In this document: positions 1 to 7,698 of the stretch, piece after piece
Position numbering within the stretch: position 1 is the first letter of the stretch
Layout: every line of letters begins with the position of its first letter
Assembly (NCBI GenBank): GCA_045536305.1
Contig: JAZSNH010000010.1
Coordinates: 1-41,318, forward strand
From: JAISGQ01 sp045536305
GTDB lineage: Bacteria; Bacillota; Clostridia; Oscillospirales; Acutalibacteraceae
Length of the DNA: 41,318 nt
Direction: 5' to 3'
Notes under the pieces: generated by a model
Told to the model about the DNA's origin: nothing
The model's database searches: none
The model's input: the letters and a program-made list of their open reading frames with translations, nothing else
Made by a program: the position numbers and the translations under genes

Positions 1-2
1 TT

Positions 3-69
3 AAATATCCTCCTTGTGTTCTTTCTGTGGTTGCCACACCACTCCTATCTTATCACAAGGAGGATATTT
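3..69 (-). promoter_or_regulatory. Shine-Dalgarno-sequestering hairpin
   Basis: Perfect 16-base arms at 3-18 and 54-69 enclose a smaller hairpin (TGTGG 26-30 with CCACA 34-38). The minus-strand ribosome binding site AAGGAGG lies in the left arm and would be paired with CCTCCTT in the other. Folding would silence translation of the gene expected to start just left of position 1. Confidence 0.6.
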
Positions 70-92
70 CTCTTTCTAAAGATTTCTTTACC

Positions 93-115
93 AACCCCCA
101 GTTTAACTGGGGGTT
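93..115. terminator. GC-rich palindrome, probable read-in terminator
   Basis: Palindrome with arms AACCCCCAGTT (93-103) and AACTGGGGGTT (105-115). It sits upstream of the sequestering hairpin on the minus strand. It could stop transcription entering the putative IS element from either side, although the T tract after it is short. Confidence 0.45.
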
Positions 116-144
116 TATGTTTTGCCTTTTCGGCACCCAACTAA

Positions 145-176
145 ATCGGTAATATTTTCTGTAAAATATTACCGAT
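145..176. repeat. Perfect 14-bp inverted repeat with 4-nt loop
   Basis: Arms ATCGGTAATATTTT (145-158) and its exact complement (163-176) flank CTGT. It lies between the IS-like control region and the terminator of the neighbouring operon. The AT-rich stem has no T tract, so it is a poor terminator. It may be a terminal hairpin of the IS element or a protein-binding palindrome. Confidence 0.6.
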
Positions 177-205
177 GAAACACATGTGACTGTTGTGCAT
201 AAGAT

Positions 206-240
206 GCAAAAAGCAAAAAGAGGCGAACACAGTTCGCCTC
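206..240 (-). terminator. Rho-independent terminator of the recA-to-DUF3795 operon
   Basis: Stem GAGGCGAAC (220-228) with GTTCGCCTC (232-240) and a 3-nt loop, followed on the minus strand by a T-rich run (219-206). It lies 33 bases after the DUF3795 stop codon. Confidence 0.85.
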
Positions 241-273
241 TACGTCTTGTATCAAAACTCTTTTTATCGGAAT

Positions 274-648
274 TCATCGCTTACCTGTCCGTATGAACTC
301 GATCAGTGCTTCCACATCATCAAAATCATCATAGTCGCCAACAATTCCCTGACGGTGATAGGCAATGCCGCTTTTCTCGTTTTCCTCAAGGCAGTTTAGT
401 AACGCCTCAACACCATATCTTTTCGCAAACAGGGTAAATCCATAAGGTTTGATTTTTGAAAGAAGCCCTTTTTTGCAATCTTCTTCACACATGAAGCAAT
501 TTTCGATATTCTTTTCCCCGGAGCATTTCAGATTTTCGCACCACTGCGTATCCGGGCAGTTTCCCGAATCACAGCCACCGCAATGCTCGTTTTCTGAACA
601 CAGGCAGCAGGCAAGCCCGCATCGGGCAATTCCAAGCTCTCTTTTCAT
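274..648 (-). CDS. DUF3795-like cysteine-rich protein
   Basis: A 124-residue cytosolic protein. The start at 648 is preferred over an in-frame ATG ten codons upstream because AAGGAG lies 9 bases before it. The N-terminal half has a dense run of cysteines (RCGLACCLC, HCGGC, CPDTQWC, then two more CxxC-like pairs), and the C-terminal half is an acidic helix-rich tail. The pattern matches DUF3795, small proteins predicted to bind metal whose biochemical role is unknown. It is the last gene before a strong terminator (206-240) and 51 bases downstream of the VOC gene, so probably co-transcribed. The family assignment comes from the cysteine pattern only. Confidence 0.75.
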   Translation of the reverse strand: MKRELGIARCGLACCLCSENEHCGGCDSGNCPDTQWCENLKCSGEKNIENCFMCEEDCKKGLLSKIKPYGFTLFAKRYGVEALLNCLEENEKSGIAYHRQGIVGDYDDFDDVEALIEFIRTGKR

Positions 649-699
649 ATATACTATCTCCTTTGATTTTGATTTCAAAGGCTTGACACAGTGACGGAA

Positions 700-1131
700 T
701 CAGAATTGCAGCAAACCGTTCTCATCATATTTGAAATCCGGACCCCATGCTACCTCCCAGTAATAGCCGTCAAGATCTGCAAAATACGCATGGTATCCGC
801 CCCAGAACACTTCCTGCGGTTCCTTTGCAATGGTTCCTCCTGCCCGACGCACAAGCTCAATAACTTCATCAACCTTTTCTTTGCTGTCAACATTATATGC
901 CAATGTAATTCCGCCAAAGCCACTGCCAATCACGGGTGGATTTTCGGCATCAATATCCTTTGCAAGACCTTCAAGAGGAAATAACTCAAACTTTGTGCCC
1001 GGTGTGTCAAAAAAGCATACCTGAGGGTTGTTTTCCTTGCAGTCTGTGCAAAATCCTAATTTATCACGATAGAAAATAATTGCTCTTTCCATATTTCTTA
1101 CACCAAGGCAAATACAGGTTATTTTGTTCAT
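700..1131 (-). CDS. VOC-family (glyoxalase/bleomycin-resistance fold) protein
   Basis: A 143-residue protein with two beta-alpha-beta-beta-beta halves. The N-terminal half has the hallmark RNMERAIIFYRDKLGF and the C-terminal half ends in AYFADLDGYYWEVAWGP, where the ExxW-type glutamate is a usual metal ligand. Members are metal-dependent lyases, dioxygenases or drug-binding proteins, and the substrate cannot be told from sequence. GGAGG lies 7 bases before the ATG. It lies 52 bases after the SnoaL-like gene with no obvious terminator between, so it is likely a distal gene of the recA operon. Confidence 0.85.
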   Translation of the reverse strand: MNKITCICLGVRNMERAIIFYRDKLGFCTDCKENNPQVCFFDTPGTKFELFPLEGLAKDIDAENPPVIGSGFGGITLAYNVDSKEKVDEVIELVRRAGGTIAKEPQEVFWGGYHAYFADLDGYYWEVAWGPDFKYDENGLLQF

Positions 1132-1183
1132 TTGGATACCTCCGCCGAAATATTTTCAATCCATCTCAGTTTTTTCTCATCGC

Positions 1184-1564
1184 TTAACTATACGGAAATG
1201 CAAAATTCGGATCTGCTGCAAATTCACGCAGAAGTGTTATCTTATTGCTGTCATTAAAATCGATGAGCGACACGCCGATAAAATTACTTTCGTTACCGTC
1301 GTATACGCAGTGAAAACGCCAAAGAACAGTGTAAGTATCGCCCGAGCAGTGGATTTCGGAGATATCCCACGAAAAGACTTTTCCATGCTCTATCCAGTCT
1401 TTCTGCCAGGAAAGCATCTGCTCTATTCCTTTGTAAGCAGTGCTGACAGATTCATAATAGAGAATATTTTCATCGAACCACGACCGCCACTTGGAGACAT
1501 CTTCCGTTGTCCATGATGCAAAATAATCTCTTATTATCTGCCTGCGTACCGCATCATTACTCAT
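1184..1564 (-). CDS. SnoaL-like / NTF2-like protein
   Basis: A 126-residue protein, started at the ATG at 1564 (GAGG just upstream) because a longer reading frame would lie inside recX. It begins with a helix (RRQIIRDYFASWTTEDVSKW) and a curved sheet with YYES and WRFHC segments, typical of SnoaL_2/NTF2 cone folds that bind or isomerise small ligands. It overlaps the recX stop by 8 bases (ATGAGTAA), which suggests translational coupling. Nothing in the sequence shows a substrate, and its coupling to DNA-repair genes may only reflect operon rearrangement. Confidence 0.7.
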   Translation of the reverse strand: MSNDAVRRQIIRDYFASWTTEDVSKWRSWFDENILYYESVSTAYKGIEQMLSWQKDWIEHGKVFSWDISEIHCSGDTYTVLWRFHCVYDGNESNFIGVSLIDFNDSNKITLLREFAADPNFAFPYS

Positions 1565-2180
1565 AATAATCCTCGTTTTCTGCTCTTTTGCGGATAGCCC
1601 TCGATATATTACCTGCTCTATAGCCGTAACGTGAGAGCTTATTGAATACTCTCGCCTTTGCTTTTTCGTCGCTGAGGTCTTCGCCAAGCCTGCCCGAGAG
1701 GAGAATGTCGAGCTGCTCCTCTTCGTCTATCTCAAGCTCTTCTACCACCCTTTGTGCAAGAGCAGAATCTATGCCCTTCCCGTAAAGCTCCAGCAAAATG
1801 CGTTTTTCCGCGTAGTGCTTGTGCTCGTAATACTGCTGTGCAAGGTTTCTTGCGTAGCTCTCATCGTCGAGCAGTCTTAGCGAGCGCATCTTTTCAACCG
1901 CTTCTTCTGCCGCCTGCGGTGTGGTTTTCTGAGATAGCTTTCTGCGAAGCTCTTTCTCAGAATAATCCCGACAGGATATCATATAGTACGCACTTCGCTT
2001 TGCGCGCAGTGCGTCCGATCTTTCCTTAAGCTCTGAAAGCTCTTCCTCGGAATATTCTCTGCCCTCGCGCAAGCCTTCGTCATAGGCGAGCTGTGCATCA
2101 AGGCGCATATATTCCGTGCCGTCCTCCGATATCAGAGCTATCTGCTTTCCGCGGCGCTTGCGAAATTCAAAGCTCGGCAT
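1557..2180 (-). CDS. recX: RecX, regulatory protein of RecA
   Basis: A 207-residue protein with the repeated three-helix units of RecX: a middle block (RDYSEKELRRKLSQK, then LRLLDDESYARNLAQQYYEHK) and a C-terminal block (ARVFNKLSRYGYRAGNISRAIRK). RecX binds in the groove of the RecA-DNA filament and limits or modulates its extension. The N-terminal 50 residues form an extra beta-rich segment common in Firmicute RecX. Its ATG shares one base with the recA stop (TGATG), so translation is coupled to recA, the classic arrangement. Length is normal for the family. Confidence 0.92.
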   Translation of the reverse strand: MPSFEFRKRRGKQIALISEDGTEYMRLDAQLAYDEGLREGREYSEEELSELKERSDALRAKRSAYYMISCRDYSEKELRRKLSQKTTPQAAEEAVEKMRSLRLLDDESYARNLAQQYYEHKHYAEKRILLELYGKGIDSALAQRVVEELEIDEEEQLDILLSGRLGEDLSDEKAKARVFNKLSRYGYRAGNISRAIRKRAENEDYYE

Positions 2181-3316
2181 CAGTCAACGGTGATGTCGAT
2201 ATCAACAGTGGGCTCACTGTTTCGTGCGGAAACGGTTATTTTTTCGGAGGCGGGGCGTTCCTTTGCGGCAGCCTCGTCTGCGGCAGCCTGTGCCTTTATC
2301 GCATTGGCACGAATCTGTGCTTCGATCTCTTCAGCTACCTCGGGATTTGTCTCAAGATATTTCTTTGCATTCTCTCTGCCCTGTCCGATTTTCTCGCCCT
2401 GATATGCATACCATGCACCGCTCTTTTTGATTATATCCATTTCAGCGGCTATATCGACGACCTCGCCGATGTGGCTTATGCCCTTGCCATAGACGATCTC
2501 AAAGGAAGCAGATTTAAACGGAGGTGCTATTTTATTCTTTACGACCTTTGCCTTTGCGATTATGCCCGTTACATCCTGACCCTGCTTTAAAACATCGGTC
2601 TTTCGGATGTCTATACGCACAGAGCTGTAGAATTTGAGTGCTCTGCCGCCGGGGGTCGTTTCGGGATTTCCGAACATAACGCCCACCTTTTCACGGAGCT
2701 GATTGATAAATATGGCAAGACAGCTTGACTTGCCTATAGCGGATGTCAGCTTTCTCATAGCCTTGCTCATGAGTCGTGCCTGTGCGCCGACCTGAAGATC
2801 ACCCATCTCACCGTCCACCTCGGCTCTGGGGACAAGCGCCGCAACAGAGTCGATAACGATAACATCGATAGCGCCGGAACGAATAAGAGCTTCGGCTATT
2901 TCCATGGCATCTTCGCCGTTATCGGGCTGAGAAACGAGCAGAGAATCTATATCCACTCCCAACGCCTTTGCATATACGGGATCAAGGGCATGCTCGACAT
3001 CGATAAATGCGACCTCGCCGCCGTTTTTCTGTCCCTCCGCGATGCAGTGGAGAGCCAATGTGGTTTTACCTGAGGATTCAGGACCGTATATTTCAACAAT
3101 TCTGCCTCTGGGCAGTCCGCCGATGCCAAGTGCAAGATCAAGACCGAGAGAGCCTGTGGAAATTGCCTCAACATTCAGTGCAGAGCTCTGTCCGAGACGC
3201 ATTACTGCGTTTGCACCGAACTGTTTTTCGATATTTGCCATTGCAGTTTCAAGTGCCTTCTTTTTTCCTTCTGTTGTTGTAGGCATAGGCGCCGCTTTCT
3301 TTTTTGAATCTGCCAT
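2180..3316 (-). CDS. recA: RecA recombinase
   Basis: A 378-residue RecA that forms ATP-dependent filaments on single-stranded DNA, catalyses strand exchange and triggers LexA self-cleavage. Visible landmarks are Walker A GPESSGKTT near residue 80, the Walker B region DVIVIDSVAALVPRAE, the L1/L2 DNA-binding loops (EVDGEMGDLQVG and FINQLREKVGVMFGNPETT), and an acidic, alanine-rich tail of about 50 residues. Start: ATG with GGAGG 6 bases upstream. First gene of an operon with recX. A promoter with a LexA-like box lies at 3345-3373. Confidence 0.98.
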   Translation of the reverse strand: MADSKKKAAPMPTTTEGKKKALETAMANIEKQFGANAVMRLGQSSALNVEAISTGSLGLDLALGIGGLPRGRIVEIYGPESSGKTTLALHCIAEGQKNGGEVAFIDVEHALDPVYAKALGVDIDSLLVSQPDNGEDAMEIAEALIRSGAIDVIVIDSVAALVPRAEVDGEMGDLQVGAQARLMSKAMRKLTSAIGKSSCLAIFINQLREKVGVMFGNPETTPGGRALKFYSSVRIDIRKTDVLKQGQDVTGIIAKAKVVKNKIAPPFKSASFEIVYGKGISHIGEVVDIAAEMDIIKKSGAWYAYQGEKIGQGRENAKKYLETNPEVAEEIEAQIRANAIKAQAAADEAAAKERPASEKITVSARNSEPTVDIDITVD

Positions 3317-3344
3317 TTCGCTACCTCCATGATTTTATGCTTTG

Positions 3345-3373
3345 ATTTTAGCACATCTGTTCTTTTATTACAA
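3345..3373 (-). promoter_or_regulatory. recA promoter with LexA-like (SOS) box in the spacer
   Basis: On the minus strand TTGTAA (3373-3368), a 17-base spacer and TAAAAT (3350-3345) form a sigma-A-type promoter. Inside the spacer GAACAGATGTGC (3362-3351) matches the Gram-positive LexA box GAAC-N4-GTTC except for one base. LexA bound there would block RNA polymerase, which fits SOS control of recA-recX. The recA start lies 28 bases downstream of the -10. Confidence 0.75.
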
Positions 3374-3388
3374 CAATTATTTTTAAAA

Positions 3389-4240
3389 TCAGTTTACTTT
3401 TGTACCAATAATCGCCCTATCATTTCCGCTCAAATCCTGAAAACCGCATACTTGAGCCAATCCTGCACACCGAAACATTTTTAAAACTTCTTCCATCTGG
3501 TCATAACCGATCTCGACCGCCAGAATACCGCCCTTTTTCAGCAGCGGCAGCCAATTATCAAGTATGGCGCGATAGAACATCAGACCGTCCCCTCCTCCGT
3601 CAAGCGCCATTTTCGGCTCTTTTCTGACATCGCCCTCAAGCTTGTTGATTTCCCGTGTCGCTATGTACGGAGGATTTGATAGTATTGCATCCACCGTTCC
3701 AAAGTATTCATCGGGCGGTTTCAGAACATCGTATTGTTTTGCTTCTACTCTGCAATCGCCGAAAGCTTCTATGTTTGACATAAGATACGGAAATGCCTTT
3801 TCTGACAGCTCAACGCAGGTGCATTTTCCCTGTCCGAGCATTCTGCATACTGCCAGGCCGACTGCTCCCGTACCTGCACAAAGGTCTATTATCTGCGGAG
3901 CATCAACATTTTCAAGCGCATCGACCGCGCACTGCACCAACACCATGGTATCCTCTCTCGGAACAAGCACGCCCTCGCCGCATTTAAGCTCCATTCCGCA
4001 AAATTCCCACTTTCCGAGAATGTACTGCAGCGGTCGTTTTGTTCGTTCACGGCAGAGCGAAAGAAATTTTTCCCTGTCATTTTCGCTTACTTTCTCTGCT
4101 GCACAAACAGCAAGCCTCGTTCGATCCTTTATGCCGAACACAGGCTCCAACAGGCACATTGCATCAAAGGCAGGACTTTCTAGTCCTGCCTCTTCTATTA
4201 TAGCTCTGCCTTCGCGGTATACTTCGTTCAGTGTTACCAC
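3389..4240 (-). CDS. prmC: PrmC, N5-glutamine methyltransferase of release factors
   Basis: A 283-residue SAM-dependent methyltransferase that methylates the GGQ glutamine of peptide chain release factors. It has an N-terminal helical domain (1-90), the substrate-binding VPREDTMVLV motif, SAM motif DLCAGTGAVGLA and the signature NPPYI that coordinates the target glutamine. GTG start with GGAGG upstream. It overlaps the YqhQ gene by 7 bases, so it is translationally coupled. The release factor gene often found next to prmC is not in this window. Confidence 0.93.
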   Translation of the reverse strand: MVTLNEVYREGRAIIEEAGLESPAFDAMCLLEPVFGIKDRTRLAVCAAEKVSENDREKFLSLCRERTKRPLQYILGKWEFCGMELKCGEGVLVPREDTMVLVQCAVDALENVDAPQIIDLCAGTGAVGLAVCRMLGQGKCTCVELSEKAFPYLMSNIEAFGDCRVEAKQYDVLKPPDEYFGTVDAILSNPPYIATREINKLEGDVRKEPKMALDGGGDGLMFYRAILDNWLPLLKKGGILAVEIGYDQMEEVLKMFRCAGLAQVCGFQDLSGNDRAIIGTKVN

Positions 4241-5424
4241 TTGTCTTCCTCCTGATTTTCGGGGATAACCTCAATAAGTGCCTCGATTGCACATTCGAGC
4301 TGAGTGTCATCAGGCTCCTTTGTGGTAAGGCGCTGCATCCACATGCCCGGGGCTGCAATGATGCGTGTAAGGAAGTTGTCATATCTGCCGCATATCTTGA
4401 GAAGCTCATAGCCAATGCCCATAATAAGCGGAATACATGCGAGCTTTGTAAGGATTCTGAGCCAATCGGCAAAGGTTTCGGGAATAAAGACACCCACTAT
4501 TATGCTCAGAAGCAGCATGATAATAAGGAAGCTTGTGCCGCAGCGAGGATGGAAGCGCTTGAATTTGCGCGCATTCTCGACTGTCAGCTCTTCGCCTGCC
4601 TCATAGCAGAAAATGCTCTTGTGCTCTGCACCGTGATATTCGAACACACGGCGGATATCCTTCATTTTGGATACAAGGGCAATATATATTATAAATATGA
4701 CTATTCTGAACAAGCCCTCAAACGCAGATTTGATAAGATGGCTCCATTCGCTGTGGAAAGCGACCTGTGTAAAAGCCGTGTCGGCAAGGAACCTGTCGCA
4801 CAGCCAGCCGATGCCCTTGAATGAATAGACGGGAAACACCACGAACAAGCCTACAGCAATCAGTATTCCGAGCAGCGATGCAACACCCATGAGGAAGTTC
4901 ATAAACTTTCCGCCCCACAGCTTTTCGAGCTTTTTGTCAAATTCGCTGGGTTCATCCTCCTCGGCAAAGCCCGAAAGGTCGGCAGAACGTGTAATGGTAT
5001 TCATACCGATGCTCATAGAATCGATGAAATTGAAGATGCCGCGCACAACAGGAATCTTTTTAATGAAGCTCTTTTTATTTTTGCTTTCCACCTCTTCGTA
5101 GATAAGCTTTCCGTCCTTGCCGCGCACCACCATCATGGTGCGTGAAGGGCCGCGCATCATGACACCCTCGATAAGCGCCTGTCCTCCGATGGAGGTGATC
5201 TTCTTTTCGCCTCTTCGAATGCGTACTCGCTTATCTTCAGCCTCTTCGGCTTCTTCTGCTTCCTCAGATGTCGGCTCCGCAGCTGCTTCGCCGCCTTCAT
5301 CCTCGGTCACAGCAGCTGCCGGTTCTTCGGTCTCATATTCCTCTTCATCGTCATCAAAAAATATTACAGGAGGTTTCCAATCCTCTTCCATTTCTATTTC
5401 GGGATTTTTCTCGTTTTCCATCAT
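4234..5424 (-). CDS. yqhQ: YqhQ-like DUF1385 membrane protein
   Basis: A 396-residue integral membrane protein. The first ~75 residues are strongly acidic and disordered (runs of E and EAEEAEEAED). The DUF1385 core follows: GGQALIEGVMMRGP, a membrane-spanning pair near 160-205, another near 235-255, then the family motif YHGAEHKSIFCYE and HPRCGTSFL, and two more hydrophobic segments. Conserved His, Glu and Cys suggest a metal or catalytic site, but the function is not settled. Its coupling with prmC is common in Firmicutes. The start could also be the next ATG, one codon in. The long acidic N-terminus is an addition to the usual YqhQ. Confidence 0.85.
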   Translation of the reverse strand: MMENEKNPEIEMEEDWKPPVIFFDDDEEEYETEEPAAAVTEDEGGEAAAEPTSEEAEEAEEAEDKRVRIRRGEKKITSIGGQALIEGVMMRGPSRTMMVVRGKDGKLIYEEVESKNKKSFIKKIPVVRGIFNFIDSMSIGMNTITRSADLSGFAEEDEPSEFDKKLEKLWGGKFMNFLMGVASLLGILIAVGLFVVFPVYSFKGIGWLCDRFLADTAFTQVAFHSEWSHLIKSAFEGLFRIVIFIIYIALVSKMKDIRRVFEYHGAEHKSIFCYEAGEELTVENARKFKRFHPRCGTSFLIIMLLLSIIVGVFIPETFADWLRILTKLACIPLIMGIGYELLKICGRYDNFLTRIIAAPGMWMQRLTTKEPDDTQLECAIEALIEVIPENQEEDKW

Positions 5425-5471
5425 AGGTTTTATGTCCTTTCGTATACTTTACGTTATTATTTAGTCATATA

Positions 5472-6944
5472 TTACTCTGCGTTTTTTCTCGCTACAGGCA
5501 ATGTAACCGTTACAACCGTTCCCTCGCCCACTCTGCTCGCTATATCTATAGAACCGTTATGCTGAGCAATTATCTCTTCTGCAACACCCAGACCTATTCC
5601 GAAGCCGCGGCGCGTATTGTTTGCCTTATAAAATTTCTGAGTGACTCTCGGAAGATCCTCTGCCGCGATGCCGCAGCCATAATCGCGCACCATGACCTTG
5701 ATTTCATCTCCTGTACATGCGGCAGTAACATGTATCTCGCTCCCTGCCTCGCTGTACTTCATTGCGTTGTCAATAAGATTTGTAAACACCTGACGCAGGC
5801 GGTTTCTGTCGCCCATTACGGGAGGCAGGTTTTCCGCCTCGAAGAAGGTAAGTGTTTTTTCCTCCTGTGAGGCGCGATCGGAGAAGAAGTATACCGCTTC
5901 CCCGATTTCCGCAAGGATATCAAGCTTTTCAAAATTCATCAACATCGCACCGCGCTGAAGCCTCGAAAAGTCCAGCAGATCTTCAACAAGAGAGCCGAGG
6001 CGGCTTGCCTCTCTCGTTATGGTGTCCATTCCCTTGCCGAACAACTCCTTATCCTCCGGTCCGCAGGTTCGAAGAGTCTCGCCCCAGCCCTTTATCGCTG
6101 TAAGCGGTGTTCTCAGCTCATGGGAAACAGAGGAAATAAAGTCGTTTTTAAGATTTTCGTTGGCCGCAAGAGCCGCTGCCATCGAATTTATTGCATCGAC
6201 CAGATCGCCTATCTCATCTTCCTTGTCCTTTTTCAGCCTTGTTGTAAAATCTCCCTCTGCGATCTCATTGGCGCTTACGGTAATATTCTTTACCGGACGC
6301 ACTATGGAGCGGAAGAAATAAAAGCTTGAAACAAGAACCAGTAAGATTATGAAAAAGCAGCAGCAAATAAGAAGAATAACAATATGAAATATCGTTCTGT
6401 CCACCAGCGAAAGCGATACGACTATACGCAGTGCGCCGATCTCCTTGCCGCTCGAAAGTGTGAGAATCTGCGACACGGCAAGTATCTTTTCGCCTCTTGA
6501 GTTTTTACCGTACCACATGCCCATTTCGCTTTCGCCTGTCTGTGCGTTTTCGTAGTCGGGCATTACCTCTTTTCCCGGCTCAAAGCCTGTTGATGTTACC
6601 TGCACATTTCCCATACGGTCAATAAACTGCAGCTCCATGGTCTCTCTGCTGTCGAACTGCTCAACGTAGGTCTGCGCCGCATTTACAAAATCGGAGGTGC
6701 CTGTGACGCCCGAGGTTGCGGTAAAGTAGCTCGAATTTATCGTTACTCTGCTTTCCACCAGCTGTCTTGTCTGGTTGTAATAATAATCCTTGATAAGAAG
6801 CGACGCCGCTGTCACTGCTATTGCCAGCATGACAACGATTATCGAAAAGGACGAAAAAAGCCAGCGGCGCATAACACTGCGTTTACGAACCATGCTCATT
6901 ATTTCTTTACCGTCAGTTTTCTGAAAGGTAAATTTTACCGCCAT
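5472..6944 (-). CDS. Two-component sensor histidine kinase
   Basis: A 490-residue membrane kinase. Order: short cytoplasmic N-terminus, TM1 at about 28-52, an extracytoplasmic sensor of about 130 residues, TM2 at about 187-212, HAMP (RPVKNITVSANEIAEGDF), the HisKA motif VSHELRTPLTAIKGW with phospho-accepting His275, and a HATPase domain with N box (NLIDNAMKYSE), G1 (DYGCGIA) and GFGIGLGV. It is expected to autophosphorylate and pass phosphate to the regulator encoded 34 bases upstream. The signal is unknown, but a lipoprotein gene heads the operon and may take part in sensing. An alternative start exists about 15 codons in. Confidence 0.92.
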   Translation of the reverse strand: MAVKFTFQKTDGKEIMSMVRKRSVMRRWLFSSFSIIVVMLAIAVTAASLLIKDYYYNQTRQLVESRVTINSSYFTATSGVTGTSDFVNAAQTYVEQFDSRETMELQFIDRMGNVQVTSTGFEPGKEVMPDYENAQTGESEMGMWYGKNSRGEKILAVSQILTLSSGKEIGALRIVVSLSLVDRTIFHIVILLICCCFFIILLVLVSSFYFFRSIVRPVKNITVSANEIAEGDFTTRLKKDKEDEIGDLVDAINSMAAALAANENLKNDFISSVSHELRTPLTAIKGWGETLRTCGPEDKELFGKGMDTITREASRLGSLVEDLLDFSRLQRGAMLMNFEKLDILAEIGEAVYFFSDRASQEEKTLTFFEAENLPPVMGDRNRLRQVFTNLIDNAMKYSEAGSEIHVTAACTGDEIKVMVRDYGCGIAAEDLPRVTQKFYKANNTRRGFGIGLGVAEEIIAQHNGSIDIASRVGEGTVVTVTLPVARKNAE

Positions 6945-6978
6945 GCATCTCTCTCCCTTCCGAAAAATTTTCAGTCAC

Positions 6979-7680
6979 CTATGCTTCCCATTTATATCCA
7001 AGTCCCCATACGGTGACGATATGTATGGGATTTGAGGCATCTTCCTCTATCTTCATTCTCAGCCTGCGGATATTGACATCCACTATTTTATCTTCGCCGT
7101 AATAGCCCTCGCCCCATACATGGGAGAGTATCTCCATTCTGCCGAGAGCCGCGCCCGGATTGCTGAAAAAATATTCCATTATCTGAAACTCTACCTGAGT
7201 CAGGTCGATCGGCATTCCGGCTTTGGTAAGGGTGCGGTTTCTCAGGTTGAGTATAAAATCGCCCGATTTCAGTTCTTCGTTGAAATTGTTGCCCTGTCTC
7301 ATTTCTGCAAGAGCGACTCTTCTGTACAGAGCATCAACGCGCGCTACCAGCTCACTGGGCGAGAACGGCTTTGTTACATAATCGTCTGCGCCCATCATAA
7401 GTCCGCCCACCTTATCCATCTCCTGAGTTTTGGCGGTGAGAAGAATTATTCCAATGTTTCCGTTATCCTTGCGTATTTCGCGGCATACTGCCACACCGTC
7501 CATGCCCGGCATCATGATATCAAGAAGCACGATATCATAGCCCTTGGTGTCTTCGTAATAAAGCTCCAGGGCTCTCTCTCCGCAGTTTGCCTCGGCTACA
7601 TCGTAGCCTGCACGCTGCAGATTTATGACCACGAACTCGCGGATGGCATCTTCGTCTTCTGCAACAAGTATTTTTTTCAT
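6979..7680 (-). CDS. OmpR/PhoB-family response regulator
   Basis: A 233-residue DNA-binding regulator. The receiver domain (1-120) has the acidic pair ED at 8-9, phospho-acceptor Asp54 in VLLDIMMPG, the switch Thr in LLTAK and the conserved Lys in YVTKPFSP. The winged-helix domain (about 135-230) ends in VDVNIRRLRMKIE and VWGLGYKW. The start at 7680 is preferred over a GTG/ATG three codons upstream because GGGAG lies 9 bases before it. It sits between the lipoprotein gene (18 bases) and its kinase, so the three act as one signalling unit. PhoP/PhoR- or YycF-like in architecture, but specific target genes cannot be named. Confidence 0.93.
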   Translation of the reverse strand: MKKILVAEDEDAIREFVVINLQRAGYDVAEANCGERALELYYEDTKGYDIVLLDIMMPGMDGVAVCREIRKDNGNIGIILLTAKTQEMDKVGGLMMGADDYVTKPFSPSELVARVDALYRRVALAEMRQGNNFNEELKSGDFILNLRNRTLTKAGMPIDLTQVEFQIMEYFFSNPGAALGRMEILSHVWGEGYYGEDKIVDVNIRRLRMKIEEDASNPIHIVTVWGLGYKWEA

Positions 7681-7698
7681 ATTATACATCTCCCTGTT

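Larger units (their letters stand above)
1..120 (-). mobile_element. IS200/IS605-like element, 5' control region (partial, runs off left edge)
   Basis: No transposase is visible; the call rests on architecture. On the minus strand a terminator-like palindrome (93-115) is followed by a long hairpin (3-18 pairing with 54-69) that contains a strong Shine-Dalgarno, AAGGAGG at 15-9. The next eight bases reach the window edge, so a start codon is expected immediately outside. IS200-family transposase genes are known for a 5' terminator that blocks read-in transcription and a stem that hides the ribosome binding site, and both are seen here in that order. The exact tip of the element cannot be placed. 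It could instead be the leader of another tightly repressed gene. Confidence 0.5.

Noticed and set aside
145..176. Rho-independent terminator.
   Set aside because: The stem is AT-rich and no T tract follows; a proper terminator for the operon is at 206-240.
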